From Pseudonocardia oceani (GTDB lineage Bacteria; Actinomycetota; Actinomycetes; Mycobacteriales; Pseudonocardiaceae), in the NCBI RefSeq assembly GCF_019263585.2, contig NZ_JADQDF010000001.1, positions 1,612,001-1,676,000 of the forward strand: a stretch of DNA of 64,000 nt, written 5' to 3'. The notes under the pieces were generated by a model. That model had not been told where the DNA came from and ran no database searches. It saw only the letters and a program-made list of their open reading frames with translations. The translations under genes and the position numbers were made by a program. Every line of letters starts with the position of its first letter. The first letter of the stretch is position 1. Shown here in pieces: positions 8,501 to 17,906 of this stretch.

Positions 8501-9376
8501 GTGGACATCACCACCGCCGCCGGCCGCCTGCACGTCAGGACGATCGGCTCCGGCCCGCCCGCCCTGCTCTGGCACTCGATGCTGGTCGACTGCCGGCAGT
8601 GGTCCCGGATCACCGCACGGCTCGCGCAGCACCGCACGCTGGTGCTCGTCGACGGGCCCGGGCACGGCCGCAGCGGACCACCGCCCTGCGGCACCGGCCT
8701 CGCCGACTGCGCCGACGCCGCGGCGCAGGTCCTGACGCACCTGGGGCTGGGCGCCGTCGACTGGGTCGGCAACGCCTGGGGCGGCCACGTCGGGCTCGTC
8801 CTCGCCGCCCGCCGGCCGGACCTGTGCCGCACGCTGACCGCCGTGGCGGCCCCGCCCACGCCGCTCCCGCCCGCGCAGCGGCGCCGGATCGGCCGGCTGG
8901 TCACCGCCTACCGGCTGCTGGGCGCGGCCCGTCCCCTGCGCTCGGCCGTGGCCACGAGCCTGCTCTCCCCCGCCACCGCGGCGACCGATCCCGCGGCCGT
9001 CGCCCTCGTGACGGACGCGTTCGCCGCGGCACCGCGCACCGGCATGCACCGGGTGATGACGGAGATGATGCTGCGCCGGCCCGACCTCACCGCCGAGGTC
9101 TCCCGGATCGCCGCGCCCACCCTGCTCGTGGCCGGGGCGCAGGACCCGATCTGGTCACCCGCCCGCGCCGCGGCCGCGGCGGCCGCCATGCCCCGCGCCA
9201 CGGCGGCCGGCGTCGACGGGGCCGGGCACCTGCCGCCGCTGGAGGCCCCGGACGCGTTCGCCGACCTCGTGCTGGGGCTCTGGGACGGGGGGCTGCCGGG
9301 CGTCAGCGCCCCCGCAGCACCCGCACCAGCCCGAGCAGTGCACCCATCCCCGCGGACGTCCGCCGGAAGCTCGTGA
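8501..9376 (+). CDS. alpha/beta-hydrolase-fold protein lacking the nucleophilic serine
   Basis: 291 aa with a complete alpha/beta-hydrolase layout: oxyanion region LLWHSML, nucleophile elbow, Asp215 (GAQDPIW) and His243 (GAGHLPPL). The elbow reads V-G-N-A-W-G-G, with codon GCC (Ala) at residue 92 where Ser is expected. It is therefore unlikely to be a classical serine esterase or hydrolase; a binding or cofactor-free role is possible. The start is GTG 8501 with GGGAG 7 nt upstream. The gene is divergent from marR, and its last 74 bp overlap the 3' end of the convergent aldehyde dehydrogenase gene. Confidence 0.88.
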   Translation: MDITTAAGRLHVRTIGSGPPALLWHSMLVDCRQWSRITARLAQHRTLVLVDGPGHGRSGPPPCGTGLADCADAAAQVLTHLGLGAVDWVGNAWGGHVGLVLAARRPDLCRTLTAVAAPPTPLPPAQRRRIGRLVTAYRLLGAARPLRSAVATSLLSPATAATDPAAVALVTDAFAAAPRTGMHRVMTEMMLRRPDLTAEVSRIAAPTLLVAGAQDPIWSPARAAAAAAAMPRATAAGVDGAGHLPPLEAPDAFADLVLGLWDGGLPGVSAPAAPAPARAVHPSPRTSAGSS

Positions 9377-10778
9377 CCGCGATCGGCAGCGCGAACCGCT
9401 GGCGCGCCACGGCCTGCGGGCGGGTGAACTCGCGCAGCCCGTCCTCGCCGTGGATGCGCCCGAACCCGGAGTCGCCGACGCCGCCGAAGGGCAGGGCGGG
9501 GATGCCGGCGAAGGAGATCACGGAGTTGACCGACACCATCCCGCAGCGCAGCCGCGCGGCGATCTCGGCGCCGCGGGCCTTCGAGAAGACCGTGGCGCCC
9601 AGGCCGTAGCCGGTGGCGTTGGCGCGGCGCACGGCCTCGTCGACGTCGGGCACCCGGTTGACGACGAGCAGGGGCCCGAACGTCTCCTCGGTGACGGCGG
9701 TGGAGTCCTCGGGCACATCCAGGATCACGACCGGCTCGACGAACGCGGTGGCCGCGCTGTCGGCGCCGCCGACGACCGCGGTGCCGCCCTTCTCCAGCGC
9801 GTCGGCGACGTGGCGGCGCACCACCTCGGTCTGCGAGGACATCGTCATCGGCCCGAACTCCGCGCCCGCCGTCAGCGCGTTCGCCTTGGCGACGACCTTG
9901 TCGGTGAACTCCTGAGCCACCGCGTCGAGGACGTAGACGCGCTCCACGCCGACGCAGGTCTGGCCGGCGTTGGACATCCCGCCCCAGACGGCGGCGTCGG
10001 CGGCGGCCTCCAGGTCGGCGTCGGCGTCGACGATCAGCGGGTCCTTGCCGCCGCACTCGATCAGCACCGGCGTGAGGGTCTCGGCGCAGGTCGCCATCAC
10101 GCGCTTGCCGGTGGCCGTCGAGCCGGTGAAGGCGACCTTCGCGACGCCCGCCGCACGGCAGAGCGCCGCGCCCGTCTCCCCCGACCCGGTGACGACCTGG
10201 AGCACGGGACGGCCGCCGACGATCTCGGCGAGCGAGTCGGCCAGCGCCACCCCGACGCCGGGCGTCAGCTCGCTGGGCTTGAACACGACCGCGTTGCCCG
10301 CCGCCAGCGCGTAGGCGATCGAGCCCATCGGCGTGAACACCGGGTAGTTCCAGGGCCCGATGACGCCGACGACGCCGAGCGGCGCGTAGGTGAGCGTCGC
10401 GGCCTGGTTGGCCATCAGCAGCCCCGAGGAGACCCTGCGCGTGCCGAGCACCTTCTCCGCGTGCTTGGCCGCCCAGTCGAGGTGGTCGATCGCCAGCACG
10501 AGCTCGAGGCGGGCGTCGTCGAACGGCTTCCCGGTCTCCTCGACGACGATGCGCGCGAGGGCGTCGAGGCCCTTCACCAGCGCGCGGCGCCACTGCACCA
10601 GCAGCGCGCGCCGGCCGTCGAAGCCAAGGCCGGCCCACCAGGTCGCGGCGTCGGCGGCACGGGCCACGGCGGCCTCGACGTCGGCGGCGCCGTGCACCGG
10701 GTACGTGCCGACGACCGCGCCCGTGCGCGGGTCGAGGGACTCGAACGTGGCCAGGGCGGGAGCCTGCGTCGTGGTCAT
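9303..10778 (-). CDS. aldehyde dehydrogenase family protein
   Basis: NAD(P)-dependent oxidation of an aldehyde to the acid. 491 aa with the general-base Glu in LIECGGKDP, catalytic Cys in NAGQTCVGVERV, and the cofactor-site segment GPWNYPVFTP. It most resembles the succinate-semialdehyde/medium-chain class with a C-terminal hydrophobic helix (ALLGLVRVL), which may associate with membrane; the substrate cannot be assigned. The start is ATG 10778, with TACTCT (minus strand, 10790-10785) ending 6 nt upstream. It is convergent with and overlaps the hydrolase-fold gene and is divergent from the pterin dehydratase fusion. Confidence 0.92.
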   Translation of the reverse strand: MTTTQAPALATFESLDPRTGAVVGTYPVHGAADVEAAVARAADAATWWAGLGFDGRRALLVQWRRALVKGLDALARIVVEETGKPFDDARLELVLAIDHLDWAAKHAEKVLGTRRVSSGLLMANQAATLTYAPLGVVGVIGPWNYPVFTPMGSIAYALAAGNAVVFKPSELTPGVGVALADSLAEIVGGRPVLQVVTGSGETGAALCRAAGVAKVAFTGSTATGKRVMATCAETLTPVLIECGGKDPLIVDADADLEAAADAAVWGGMSNAGQTCVGVERVYVLDAVAQEFTDKVVAKANALTAGAEFGPMTMSSQTEVVRRHVADALEKGGTAVVGGADSAATAFVEPVVILDVPEDSTAVTEETFGPLLVVNRVPDVDEAVRRANATGYGLGATVFSKARGAEIAARLRCGMVSVNSVISFAGIPALPFGGVGDSGFGRIHGEDGLREFTRPQAVARQRFALPIAVTSFRRTSAGMGALLGLVRVLRGR

Positions 10779-10784
10779 TACCGA

Positions 10785-10845
10785 AGAGTAAGCCGTGGGC
10801 ACCGGCCCGCACAGGCCGTGCACGGCCCACGGGGGCCGGTACGGT
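10785..10845. promoter_or_regulatory. divergent leaderless promoters with a 14-bp palindrome
   Basis: Minus-strand -10 TACTCT (10790-10785) serves the aldehyde dehydrogenase and plus-strand -10 TACGGT (10840-10845) serves the pterin dehydratase fusion. Between them lies GGCCGTGCACGGCC (10814-10827), a perfect palindrome, nested in a wider inverted repeat (CCGTGGGC 10793-10800 with GCCCACGG 10825-10832). It is placed like an operator controlling both genes. Confidence 0.5.
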
Positions 10846-10852
10846 CGCCGCC

Positions 10853-11515
10853 ATGACGGGTGGGGACAGGGTGCTGCTGACCGGCCGGGACGTCGACGGC
10901 GAGGGACTGGCGGACTGGCGACCGCTGTTCGCGGAGCTGAGGGCCCGCTTCCGGACCGCCGACTTCGCCTCGGCGCTGGAGCTGGTGAACCGGATCGGCG
11001 CGGTGGCGGAGGAGGCCGACCACCATCCCGACCTGGGCCTGGCCTGGGGCCGGGTCGACGTCCGGCTGTCCTCGCACGACGTCGGCGGGCTGACACAGCG
11101 TGACGTCCGGCTGGCGCGGGTCATCTCGACGGTCGCCGCCGAGGTCGGCGCGACGGCCGTGACCGACGGCCTGGCCACGGTGGAGCTCGCCCTCGACACC
11201 CCCGACCTCGCGGCGGTCCGGCCGTTCTGGGCCGCGGTGCTGGGCTACGAGCTCGGCTCCGACCCGGTCGAGATCGTCGACCCGACCGGGACCCACCCGA
11301 CGATCTGGTTCCAGGAGTCCACGGACGACGGCGAGGTCCCGCAGCGCTGGCACCTCGACGTCCGCGTCCCGCCGGAGGTGGCCGGCGAGCGCATCGGGGC
11401 CGCCCTCGCCGCGGGCGGCACGCTGGTCGGCGACGACCGCGCACCCGCCGTCGTGGTGCTCGCCGACGCCCAGGGCAACAAGGCCTGCGTCACGACCTGG
11501 CAGGGCCGCGACTGA
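10853..11515 (+). CDS. pterin-4a-carbinolamine dehydratase fused to a VOC/glyoxalase-like domain
   Basis: 220 aa. Residues about 1-95 are a PhhB/PCD domain, with the active-site motif EEADHHPD followed by SSHDVGGLTQRD. Residues about 105-220 form a VOC-like domain (FWAAVLGYE, HLDV, C-terminal ACVTTW). PCD dehydrates 4a-hydroxytetrahydropterin in pterin recycling; the appended domain has no assigned role. No aromatic amino-acid hydroxylase is visible nearby. ATG 10853 is preceded by TACGGT at 7 nt and no Shine-Dalgarno. It ends 3 nt before the convergent nucS stop. Confidence 0.85.
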   Translation: MTGGDRVLLTGRDVDGEGLADWRPLFAELRARFRTADFASALELVNRIGAVAEEADHHPDLGLAWGRVDVRLSSHDVGGLTQRDVRLARVISTVAAEVGATAVTDGLATVELALDTPDLAAVRPFWAAVLGYELGSDPVEIVDPTGTHPTIWFQESTDDGEVPQRWHLDVRVPPEVAGERIGAALAAGGTLVGDDRAPAVVVLADAQGNKACVTTWQGRD

Positions 11516-11518
11516 CGC

Positions 11519-12178
11519 TCAGAACAGGCGCAGGTCCTTGGACTCCGTGCCGCGCAGCGCGTCATAGTCGACGACGACGCAGCGGATGCCGCGGTCCTCG
11601 GCCAGCGTGCGGGCCTGCGGCTTGATCTGCTGCGCCGCGTAGACGCCGGTGACGGGGGCGAGCAGCGGGTCGCGGTTCATCAGCTCGAGGTAGCGGGTGA
11701 GCTGCTCGACGCCGTCGATCTCGCCGCGGCGCTTGACCTCGATGGCGACGTGGCGGCCGGCGGGGTCGCGGCAGAGCAGGTCGACGGGCCCGATCGCGGT
11801 CATGTACTCGCGGCGGACGAGCGTGAAGTCGTCACCCAGCACCGTGGGGTGCGCGGCGAGGAGCTCCTGCAGGTGCGCCTCGACGCCGTCCTTGACCAGG
11901 CCCGGGTCGACCCCGAGCTCGTGGCGCGAGTCGTGCAGCACCTCCTCGATGGTGATGACGAGCGACTCGTCGGCCTTGTTGCGGACGGTCCAGACCCCGG
12001 GCTGCTCCTCCAGCCAGCACGGCGGGCTCATCCAGTTCAGCGGCTTGTAGGCCCGGTCGTCGGCATGGATCGACACCGAGCCGTCGGCCTTGACCAGCAG
12101 CAGCCGGGGCGCCATCGGCAGGTGGGCGGTGAGTCGGCCGACGTAGTCGACCTGGCAGCGGGCGATGACGAGGCGCAC
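11519..12178 (-). CDS. nucS: endonuclease NucS/EndoMS (mismatch-specific)
   Basis: Actinobacterial and archaeal endonuclease that makes double-strand cuts at mismatches, providing non-canonical mismatch repair where MutS/MutL are lacking. 219 aa. The RecB-like nuclease core shows Asp133 (GPVDLLC) and Glu147-x-Lys149 (IEVKRRG). The C-terminus is DLRLF, the known beta-clamp-binding tail of mycobacterial NucS. The start is GTG 12178; TAGGGT (minus strand, 12192-12187) ends 8 nt upstream, suggesting a leaderless mRNA. The only neighbour on its strand is the LuxR-family regulator 34 nt upstream, whose stop lies close to this promoter. Confidence 0.95.
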   Translation of the reverse strand: MRLVIARCQVDYVGRLTAHLPMAPRLLLVKADGSVSIHADDRAYKPLNWMSPPCWLEEQPGVWTVRNKADESLVITIEEVLHDSRHELGVDPGLVKDGVEAHLQELLAAHPTVLGDDFTLVRREYMTAIGPVDLLCRDPAGRHVAIEVKRRGEIDGVEQLTRYLELMNRDPLLAPVTGVYAAQQIKPQARTLAEDRGIRCVVVDYDALRGTESKDLRLF

Positions 12179-12212
12179 GGCGAGCGACCCTAGCCGGGGC
12201 CGCGGGGGAGGG

Positions 12213-14954
12213 TCAGCCGAGCCCCTGCCGGGCGACCCACGCGGCGATCTGGCTCCGGCCGCTGAAACCGAGCTTGGCCAGCACGTGCTGCACGTGCGTC
12301 TCGACCGTGCGCTCGGAGATGTGGGCCCGCTCCGCGATCTGCCGGTTGGTCAGCCCGGCGCCCACGAGCCGGGCGATCTCGGTCTCGCGCGGGCTGAGCA
12401 CCCCGCCGTCGCAGAGCCCGCCGGCCAGGTCCGCGGCCGCCTGCGCGAGCGGGGCCATCCCGAGCCGTTCCGCGACCGTCCGGGCCTCGCGCGCGGCGGC
12501 GAGCGCGGTGTCGGTGTCGCCGCGCCGCCCGCGCGCCCGCAGCGCTCCCGCCAGCCGGAACCGCGCCTGCGCCGCCCACGGCGCCAGCCCCGCGGCGTCG
12601 TTCGCGGCGACGGCGGTCTCCTGGTGGCGCACCGCGAGGTCCGGACGCCCGGTCGCCAGCGCGGCGACCCCCAGCGGGCCGTGCACCGACCCGTGGGTCG
12701 TGATCGCGCCCGCGCCGCCCGTGACGTGCAGGTCGGCGTGCGGGAGCAGCAGGCGGTAGCAGGTGGCGGCGGTCGCCGTGTCGCCCAGGTCGACCGCCAG
12801 CTCCGTCCGCCACGCCTCCAGCGGCAGCGCGACGAACGGCGGGATCCGCGGCGAGCCCGCCTCCGGCAGCCCGGCGTACCAGGCGCGGGCGTCGTCGGCG
12901 TCGCCCCGGTCGAGCGCCAGCCGCGCGTACGCGGCCCGGGCCAGCGCCGTGAACGGCGACGCCGTCTGCGGATCCTGTCGGAACCAGGTGAGGTCGCCCG
13001 CCGAGCCGCCCGTGCAGCGGGCGACGATGATCCGGACGGACTTGGCCGTGGCGAACGCGCCGATGTCCCCGGCCCGCCCGGCCAGCTCGACGGCCTCCTC
13101 GTTGAGCCGCTCCGCCTCGGCGAACCGGCCGCGGCCGAACAGCAGCGCGAACCGCCCGCGCAGCAGGTGCAGCCGGGACAGCGGGCTGCGCAGGCGCGCG
13201 ACCACGGGATCGACGCGGTCGAGCTCGGCCTCCGCCTCGGCCACGCGACCGAGCTGCATCAGGGCGTCGAAGCACCAGAGGTGGCCCCACAGCACGTCCC
13301 ACGGATCACCGGACCGCTCCGCCACGGCCAGCAGCCGCCCGCCCAGCACGAGCCGCTCCGCCGCACCTCCGGCACCCGACCGCGCGAGCTGGCGGGCCCG
13401 CAGCGCCTCGCGCAGCGCCGCGGGGTCGTCGAGCCGCTCGGCGATGGCGAGGGACTCCGCGCTCGCGCGCGTCAGCACGTCGGTGTCGACGGCCAGCACC
13501 GCGGTGTGCGCGAGCTGGGCGAGCAGCCGGCTGCGCAGCACCGAGTCGGCGGGGTCCAGCGCGGCGAGCGCCTCGGTGCACCAGGCGCGGGTGAGGTCGA
13601 GCCAGTCGAGCTCGGTCACCCCCGGCAGCACGAGCGCGACCTCCCCCAGCGCAGCGGCGTCACCGGCGTGGCGGGCCAGGTCGGCGGCCGCGCGGCACAG
13701 CGCCATCGCCCCCGGGACGTCGTGGCCACCGGCCCGGGCACGCGCCGCGGCGAGCAGCAGCGGCCGGCGCTCGTGCGGTCCGAGGACGCCCCGCGCCGCG
13801 TCGACCGCGCCGTCGTAGAACCGCGCGGCGTCCTCGTGGGCGCGGCGCTCCGTGGCCAGCTCGGCCGCCCGCACCGCCCACGCCACCGCCGCGGCCCGGT
13901 CGCCGTGCGGCCCGGCGGCCAGCGCGTGGGCGGCGAGGACGGGCAGGACGTCGGGGTCGTCGGCCCGGTCGGCGAGGACCGCGGCGGCCCGCGCGTGCAC
14001 CCGCCCGGCGTCGGCGTCGACGAGCACGGCCTCGCGCACCAGGTCGTGGGCGAAGCGCAGCCCGGTGCGGCCCGCGGGGCGCTCCAGCAGCCCGTCGGCG
14101 ACGGCCGGGGCCAGGTCGTCGAGCGCGGCGCCCGCCGGCACCCCCGCGACGGCGCCGAGCAGGTCGGCGTCGACCTCGCGGCCGAGCACCGCGGCCTCGG
14201 ACAGCCGGGCCCGGCAGCCGGGCGGGAGGCGGTCCAGTCGGGCGCGCACCACGTCGCGCACGGCCGACGGCACGGCGTCGTCGGACATCCCCGCCCGCCA
14301 CGCCCGCACCAGCTCCCCGACGAGGAACGGGTTGCCCTCGGCCCGCGCGACGACAGCCGCGGCACGCTCGGGCGGCACGCCGGGCAGCGCGCTGCCCACC
14401 TCGTCCGGGGTCAGCCCGCGCAGCTCCAGCCGCGTACCGGGCAGCCGCGCCGTCAGCTCCGCGGGCCGGTACGCCCCGACGACGAGCAGGCGCGCGTCCG
14501 CGGCGTCGCGGGCGAGGTGGGCGAGCAGCTCCAGCGACGGCGCGTCGGCCCACTGCAGGTCGTCGAGCACCACCACGAGCCCCGTGCCCGCCGCCGCGCC
14601 GGCCAGGAAGCGCGTCACGGCGTCGGCGAGGGCGAACCGACCCTCGGGCCGGGCGACCGGCCCGCTGCCGGACGCGAGCGCCGCGAGCTCGGCGGGCAGC
14701 TCCCCGCGCCAGCTGCGCAGGGCGCGCCGCCACGGCCAGTACGCCGGCACCCCGGGGGCGTCGCTGCAGCCGCCCGCCAGCACCGGCACCGCCCGCGCGC
14801 TCGCCAGCCGCGCGAACTCGGCCGCGAGGCGCGACTTCCCGATGCCCGGCTCCCCCGCCAGGCAGACGACGCCGGCGCGGCCGTCGAGGGCGTCGTCGAG
14901 CCGCGCGACGAGCTCCTCCAGCTCGGCCGCCCGACCGGCGAACCTCGGTTCCAC
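12213..14954 (-). CDS. large ATP-binding LuxR-family regulator (LAL type)
   Basis: 913 aa. N-terminal STAND-type ATPase with Walker [11 protein letters not shown] (about 34-43) and Walker [13 protein letters not shown] (about 125-136). A long Ala/Arg-rich helical repeat region (TPR-like) follows, then a C-terminal LuxR helix-turn-helix (about 850-912; [15 protein letters not shown] and [17 protein letters not shown]). LAL regulators respond to inducers or metabolic signals in actinomycetes, often in secondary or carbon metabolism. The target is unknown; the divergent amidohydrolase is the nearest candidate. The GTG start at 14954 has GGAGG 4 nt upstream. Confidence 0.93.
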   Translation of the reverse strand: MEPRFAGRAAELEELVARLDDALDGRAGVVCLAGEPGIGKSRLAAEFARLASARAVPVLAGGCSDAPGVPAYWPWRRALRSWRGELPAELAALASGSGPVARPEGRFALADAVTRFLAGAAAGTGLVVVLDDLQWADAPSLELLAHLARDAADARLLVVGAYRPAELTARLPGTRLELRGLTPDEVGSALPGVPPERAAAVVARAEGNPFLVGELVRAWRAGMSDDAVPSAVRDVVRARLDRLPPGCRARLSEAAVLGREVDADLLGAVAGVPAGAALDDLAPAVADGLLERPAGRTGLRFAHDLVREAVLVDADAGRVHARAAAVLADRADDPDVLPVLAAHALAAGPHGDRAAAVAWAVRAAELATERRAHEDAARFYDGAVDAARGVLGPHERRPLLLAAARARAGGHDVPGAMALCRAAADLARHAGDAAALGEVALVLPGVTELDWLDLTRAWCTEALAALDPADSVLRSRLLAQLAHTAVLAVDTDVLTRASAESLAIAERLDDPAALREALRARQLARSGAGGAAERLVLGGRLLAVAERSGDPWDVLWGHLWCFDALMQLGRVAEAEAELDRVDPVVARLRSPLSRLHLLRGRFALLFGRGRFAEAERLNEEAVELAGRAGDIGAFATAKSVRIIVARCTGGSAGDLTWFRQDPQTASPFTALARAAYARLALDRGDADDARAWYAGLPEAGSPRIPPFVALPLEAWRTELAVDLGDTATAATCYRLLLPHADLHVTGGAGAITTHGSVHGPLGVAALATGRPDLAVRHQETAVAANDAAGLAPWAAQARFRLAGALRARGRRGDTDTALAAAREARTVAERLGMAPLAQAAADLAGGLCDGGVLSPRETEIARLVGAGLTNRQIAERAHISERTVETHVQHVLAKLGFSGRSQIAAWVARQGLG

Positions 14955-15046
14955 GGCACCTCCTGCAGCAGGGAGGTGCGTACCCGTACCACGGATACGT
15001 GGTTCCCACGATGGCCCGAGCGCCGGACGGTCGTAGACATCGCGCC

Positions 15047-16252
15047 ATGAGCCGAACCGCCCTGCGCCGAACCGCCCTGCGCGCCGCCCGCCTCTTCGAC
15101 GGCACCACCTGCACCGACGACCCCGTCGTCCTGGTCGAGGACGGCCGCATCACCGAGGTCCGCCACGGCCGGGGCGCCGCCGTCCCCGACGACGCCGAGC
15201 TGGTCGACCTGCCCGGCGCGACACTGCTGCCCGGACTCGTCGACACCCACGTGCACCTGTCCTTCGACGGCGGGTGGGACCCGGTGGCCTCGCTCGCGGA
15301 CCGCGACGACGGCGCTTTGCTCGACGCGATGCAGGAGGCCGCGGCCGCCCAGCTCGCCGCGGGCGTGACGACGGTGCGCGACCTGGGGGACCGCGGCTAC
15401 TCCGCGCTCGCCCTGCGCGCCTCGGGCCGCGGGCCGCTGCCCACGATCGTCGCGGCCGGCCCGCCGATCACGTCCGCCGGCGGCCACTGCCACTTCCTGG
15501 GCGGCACCGCGACGGGGACGGCGGGCGTGCGCGCCGCCGTGCGCGAGCACGCCGAGCGCGGGGCCGACGTCATCAAGGTCATGGCCAGCGGCGGTCTCAT
15601 GACGCCCGGCACGGACCTCGAGGGGACCCAGTTCGGCCCGGCGGAGCTGCGGGTCGTGGTCGAGGAGGCGCACCGGCACGGGCTGCCGGTCACGGCCCAC
15701 GCGCACGCCCTGGCCGCCGTGCGCGACGCGATCGCCGCGCGGGTCGACGGGATCGAGCACTGCACCTGCGTCGAGGGCGGGCAGGTCCTGCTGCCCCCGG
15801 ACGTCGCCGACGCGCTGGTCGCCCGCCGGATCGCGGTCGGCGCGACCGTCGGGCTGTCCCCGGCCTTCGCCGCCCTCGCGCCGCCCCCGGAGCTGGCCCG
15901 CCTGCTCCCCGGGGTGCGCCGCACCTTCGCCGAGCTGGTCCGCGCCGGCGCGCTGGTCGTCGCCGGGACGGACGCGGGCATCGCCCCGCCCAAGCCGCAC
16001 GGCGTGCTGCCGCACGGGCTGGCCGAGCTCGTCGAGCTGGGGATGACGCCGCTGCAGGCGCTGGTCGCGGGCACGGCGACGGCGGCGCAGGTGTGCGGTG
16101 TGGCCGACCGCAAGGGACGTATCGCGCCGGGGATGGACGCCGATGTGCTCGCCGTCGCGGGCGACCCGGCAGCCGACATCACCGCGCTGAACTCGCCGCT
16201 CGCCGTGCTGGTGGCCGGGACGGTCGTCGTGTCCGGGGCGGTGGCGGCGTGA
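15047..16252 (+). CDS. metal-dependent amidohydrolase family protein
   Basis: 401 aa from the ATG at 15047 (a longer start at 14999 is possible). TIM-barrel hydrolase with DTHVHLSF (first metal pair), the bridging-Lys region VIKVMASGG, His ligands in TAHAHAL and EHC, and the catalytic Asp in GTDAGI. The N- and C-terminal beta-sandwich is typical of imidazolonepropionase/aryldialkylphosphatase-like members. The substrate is unknown: a cyclic amide, dipeptide (Xaa-Pro) or similar. It is divergent from the LAL regulator with under 100 bp between them, so that regulator may control it. Confidence 0.88.
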   Translation: MSRTALRRTALRAARLFDGTTCTDDPVVLVEDGRITEVRHGRGAAVPDDAELVDLPGATLLPGLVDTHVHLSFDGGWDPVASLADRDDGALLDAMQEAAAAQLAAGVTTVRDLGDRGYSALALRASGRGPLPTIVAAGPPITSAGGHCHFLGGTATGTAGVRAAVREHAERGADVIKVMASGGLMTPGTDLEGTQFGPAELRVVVEEAHRHGLPVTAHAHALAAVRDAIAARVDGIEHCTCVEGGQVLLPPDVADALVARRIAVGATVGLSPAFAALAPPPELARLLPGVRRTFAELVRAGALVVAGTDAGIAPPKPHGVLPHGLAELVELGMTPLQALVAGTATAAQVCGVADRKGRIAPGMDADVLAVAGDPAADITALNSPLAVLVAGTVVVSGAVAA

Positions 16253-16331
16253 TGGCCGTGCTGCTCCGGTGGGGGTCGGCGTTCGTGCGGCGCCTCGGTG
16301 AGGCCGACGGCCGGCTCGGGCTCTGGTACGG

Positions 16332-17306
16332 CTACCCGTCGCCCTGGTTGTGGACGGCCAGCGCCGACCCCGCCTCGTACAACGCGACCCGCAGCTCCGG
16401 GGGGTCGAGCGCCTCGATCTCGCCGGCCAGGCCGACGAGCTGACCCGCCGCCACCCGGACGTCCTCGACGGCGAGCTCCACGACGCACCAGCCCTCGGCG
16501 TCGGGCGGACCGGCGCCGTCGAGCGCGCGCAGCGCGGCCTCGGCGTCGGTGACGTGCGCCAGCCACCTCCGACCGCGCGGGCCCAGCCGCAGCCGGACCG
16601 TCGTGCGCAGCATCGTGGCCTCGAAGCCCGCCGAGGACTCCGCCCACCACTTGACCAGGTCGAAGCCCTCCGGGCGTGCGAACACCTCGCCGGTGGGCTC
16701 GGCGCCGGTGATCCGGTCGAGGCGGTAGGTGAGGATCCGCTCGCCGCCGCGCGCGGCCAGGTACCAGGTGCCGCCCTTGACCACGAGGCCCAGCGGGTCG
16801 ACGGTCCGCTCGACCTCCCCGTCGCGGCGGCGGTAGGTGATCCGCAGCCGCCGGTCGGTCCAGACCGCGTCGGACACCGCGGCGAGCTGCGTGACCTCCT
16901 GGGTCGTGTGGAACCAGCCGGGCGCGTCGAGGTGGAAGCGCTCGGCGACGGTGCGGGCGTGCTCGCGCAGCCCGTCGGGCAGCGTCGCCAGCAGCTTGGC
17001 CTGCGCCCCGGCCAGCGCCGCGCTCATCCCCAGCTCGGCCAGCACCTGCGGGGCGCCGACGGCGAACAGGGCGGCGGCCTCCTGCGCGGTGAGGCCGTCG
17101 AGGCGCGTGCGCCAGCCGTCGACGAGCCGGATGCCGCCGCCGGGGCCGGTCTCGGTGAACAGCGGCACGCCCGCGTCGGCCAGGGCGGCGACGTCGCGGT
17201 AGATCGTGCGCTCGGACACCTCCAGCTCGCGCGCGAGCTCCGCCGCCGTCGCCCCGCGGCGGCGCTGCAGCGTGAAGAGCAGGGTCACGAGGCGGGACGC
17301 GCGCAC
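16332..17306 (-). CDS. HTH- and WYL-domain transcriptional regulator
   Basis: 324 aa. N-terminal winged helix (ELARELEVSERTIYRDVAALADAG, read as two segments around residues 20-43) and a WYL domain in the middle (about 130-205). The family senses small ligands or nucleic acids through WYL and controls varied stress and metabolic genes. The start is GTG 17306 with AGTATC/TATC five nt upstream and no Shine-Dalgarno. Only 17 bp separate this start from that of the divergent Nudix gene, so the two are probably controlled together. Confidence 0.9.
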   Translation of the reverse strand: MRASRLVTLLFTLQRRRGATAAELARELEVSERTIYRDVAALADAGVPLFTETGPGGGIRLVDGWRTRLDGLTAQEAAALFAVGAPQVLAELGMSAALAGAQAKLLATLPDGLREHARTVAERFHLDAPGWFHTTQEVTQLAAVSDAVWTDRRLRITYRRRDGEVERTVDPLGLVVKGGTWYLAARGGERILTYRLDRITGAEPTGEVFARPEGFDLVKWWAESSAGFEATMLRTTVRLRLGPRGRRWLAHVTDAEAALRALDGAGPPDAEGWCVVELAVEDVRVAAGQLVGLAGEIEALDPPELRVALYEAGSALAVHNQGDG

Positions 17307-17311
17307 CCGGC

Positions 17312-17317
17312 GATACT
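17312..17317. promoter_or_regulatory. shared divergent -10 region of the WYL and Nudix genes
   Basis: GATACT on the plus strand ends 6 nt before the Nudix GTG (17324). Its complement AGTATC ends 5 nt before the WYL GTG (17306). One hexamer seems to serve two opposite leaderless transcripts, so RNA polymerase could occupy only one direction at a time. Confidence 0.5.
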
Positions 17318-17323
17318 GCCCCC

Positions 17324-17845
17324 GTGGAGACGATCAGCAGCCGCCAGGTCTACGCGAACAGCTGGATGACCGTCCGCGAGGACGCGATCCGCCGCCCCGA
17401 CGGCTCCGACGGCATCTTCGGCGTCGTCGACAAGCCGACGGCGGCCGTCGTGATCCCGCTCGACGGCGACCGCCTGCACCTCGTCGAGCAGTTCCGCTAC
17501 CCCGTCGGCGAGCGGCGCTGGGAGTTCCCGATGGGCACCGCGCCCGAGCGCGCCGAGATCGACCCCGCCGAGCTGGCCGCGCGCGAGCTCGCCGAGGAGA
17601 CCGGGCTCGTCGCCGGGCGGATGGAGCTGCTGGGGCGCCTGGACATCGCGCCGGGCATGTCGAGCCAGCGCGAGCACGTGTTCCTCGCGACGGAGCTGAC
17701 GGAGGGCCCGCCGAGCCGCGAGCAGCAGGAGCAGGACATGCGGGCGGAGTGGTGCACGACGGCGGAGTTCGAGCGGCGCGTGCGCGACGGCGGGATCGTC
17801 GACGCCCAGACGCTCGCGGCGTACCTGCTGCTGCGCCTGCGGTAG
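17324..17845 (+). CDS. Nudix hydrolase (ADP-ribose pyrophosphatase-like)
   Basis: 173 aa. Hydrolyses nucleoside diphosphates linked to another moiety. The Nudix box lies at about 71-95 with the core REL-AEETGL; it is one or two residues longer than the 23-residue consensus in the segment before REL, as in several ADP-ribose pyrophosphatases. VEQFRYPVGERRWEFPMG just before it matches ADP-sugar pyrophosphatases (FRxP and WExP motifs). Start GTG 17324, probably leaderless. Divergent from the WYL regulator. Confidence 0.92.
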   Translation: METISSRQVYANSWMTVREDAIRRPDGSDGIFGVVDKPTAAVVIPLDGDRLHLVEQFRYPVGERRWEFPMGTAPERAEIDPAELAARELAEETGLVAGRMELLGRLDIAPGMSSQREHVFLATELTEGPPSREQQEQDMRAEWCTTAEFERRVRDGGIVDAQTLAAYLLLRLR

Positions 17846-17906
17846 CCGCGTCTGCGGTAGAAACGGGGCGCGGTACGGCACCCGACCCGAGGCCTGGAGG
17901 CACGAG

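Noticed and set aside
12165..15050. 961-codon plus-strand frame opposite the LAL regulator
   Set aside because: Repetitive Arg/Gly/Gln shadow translation, while the minus frame has Walker and LuxR motifs.
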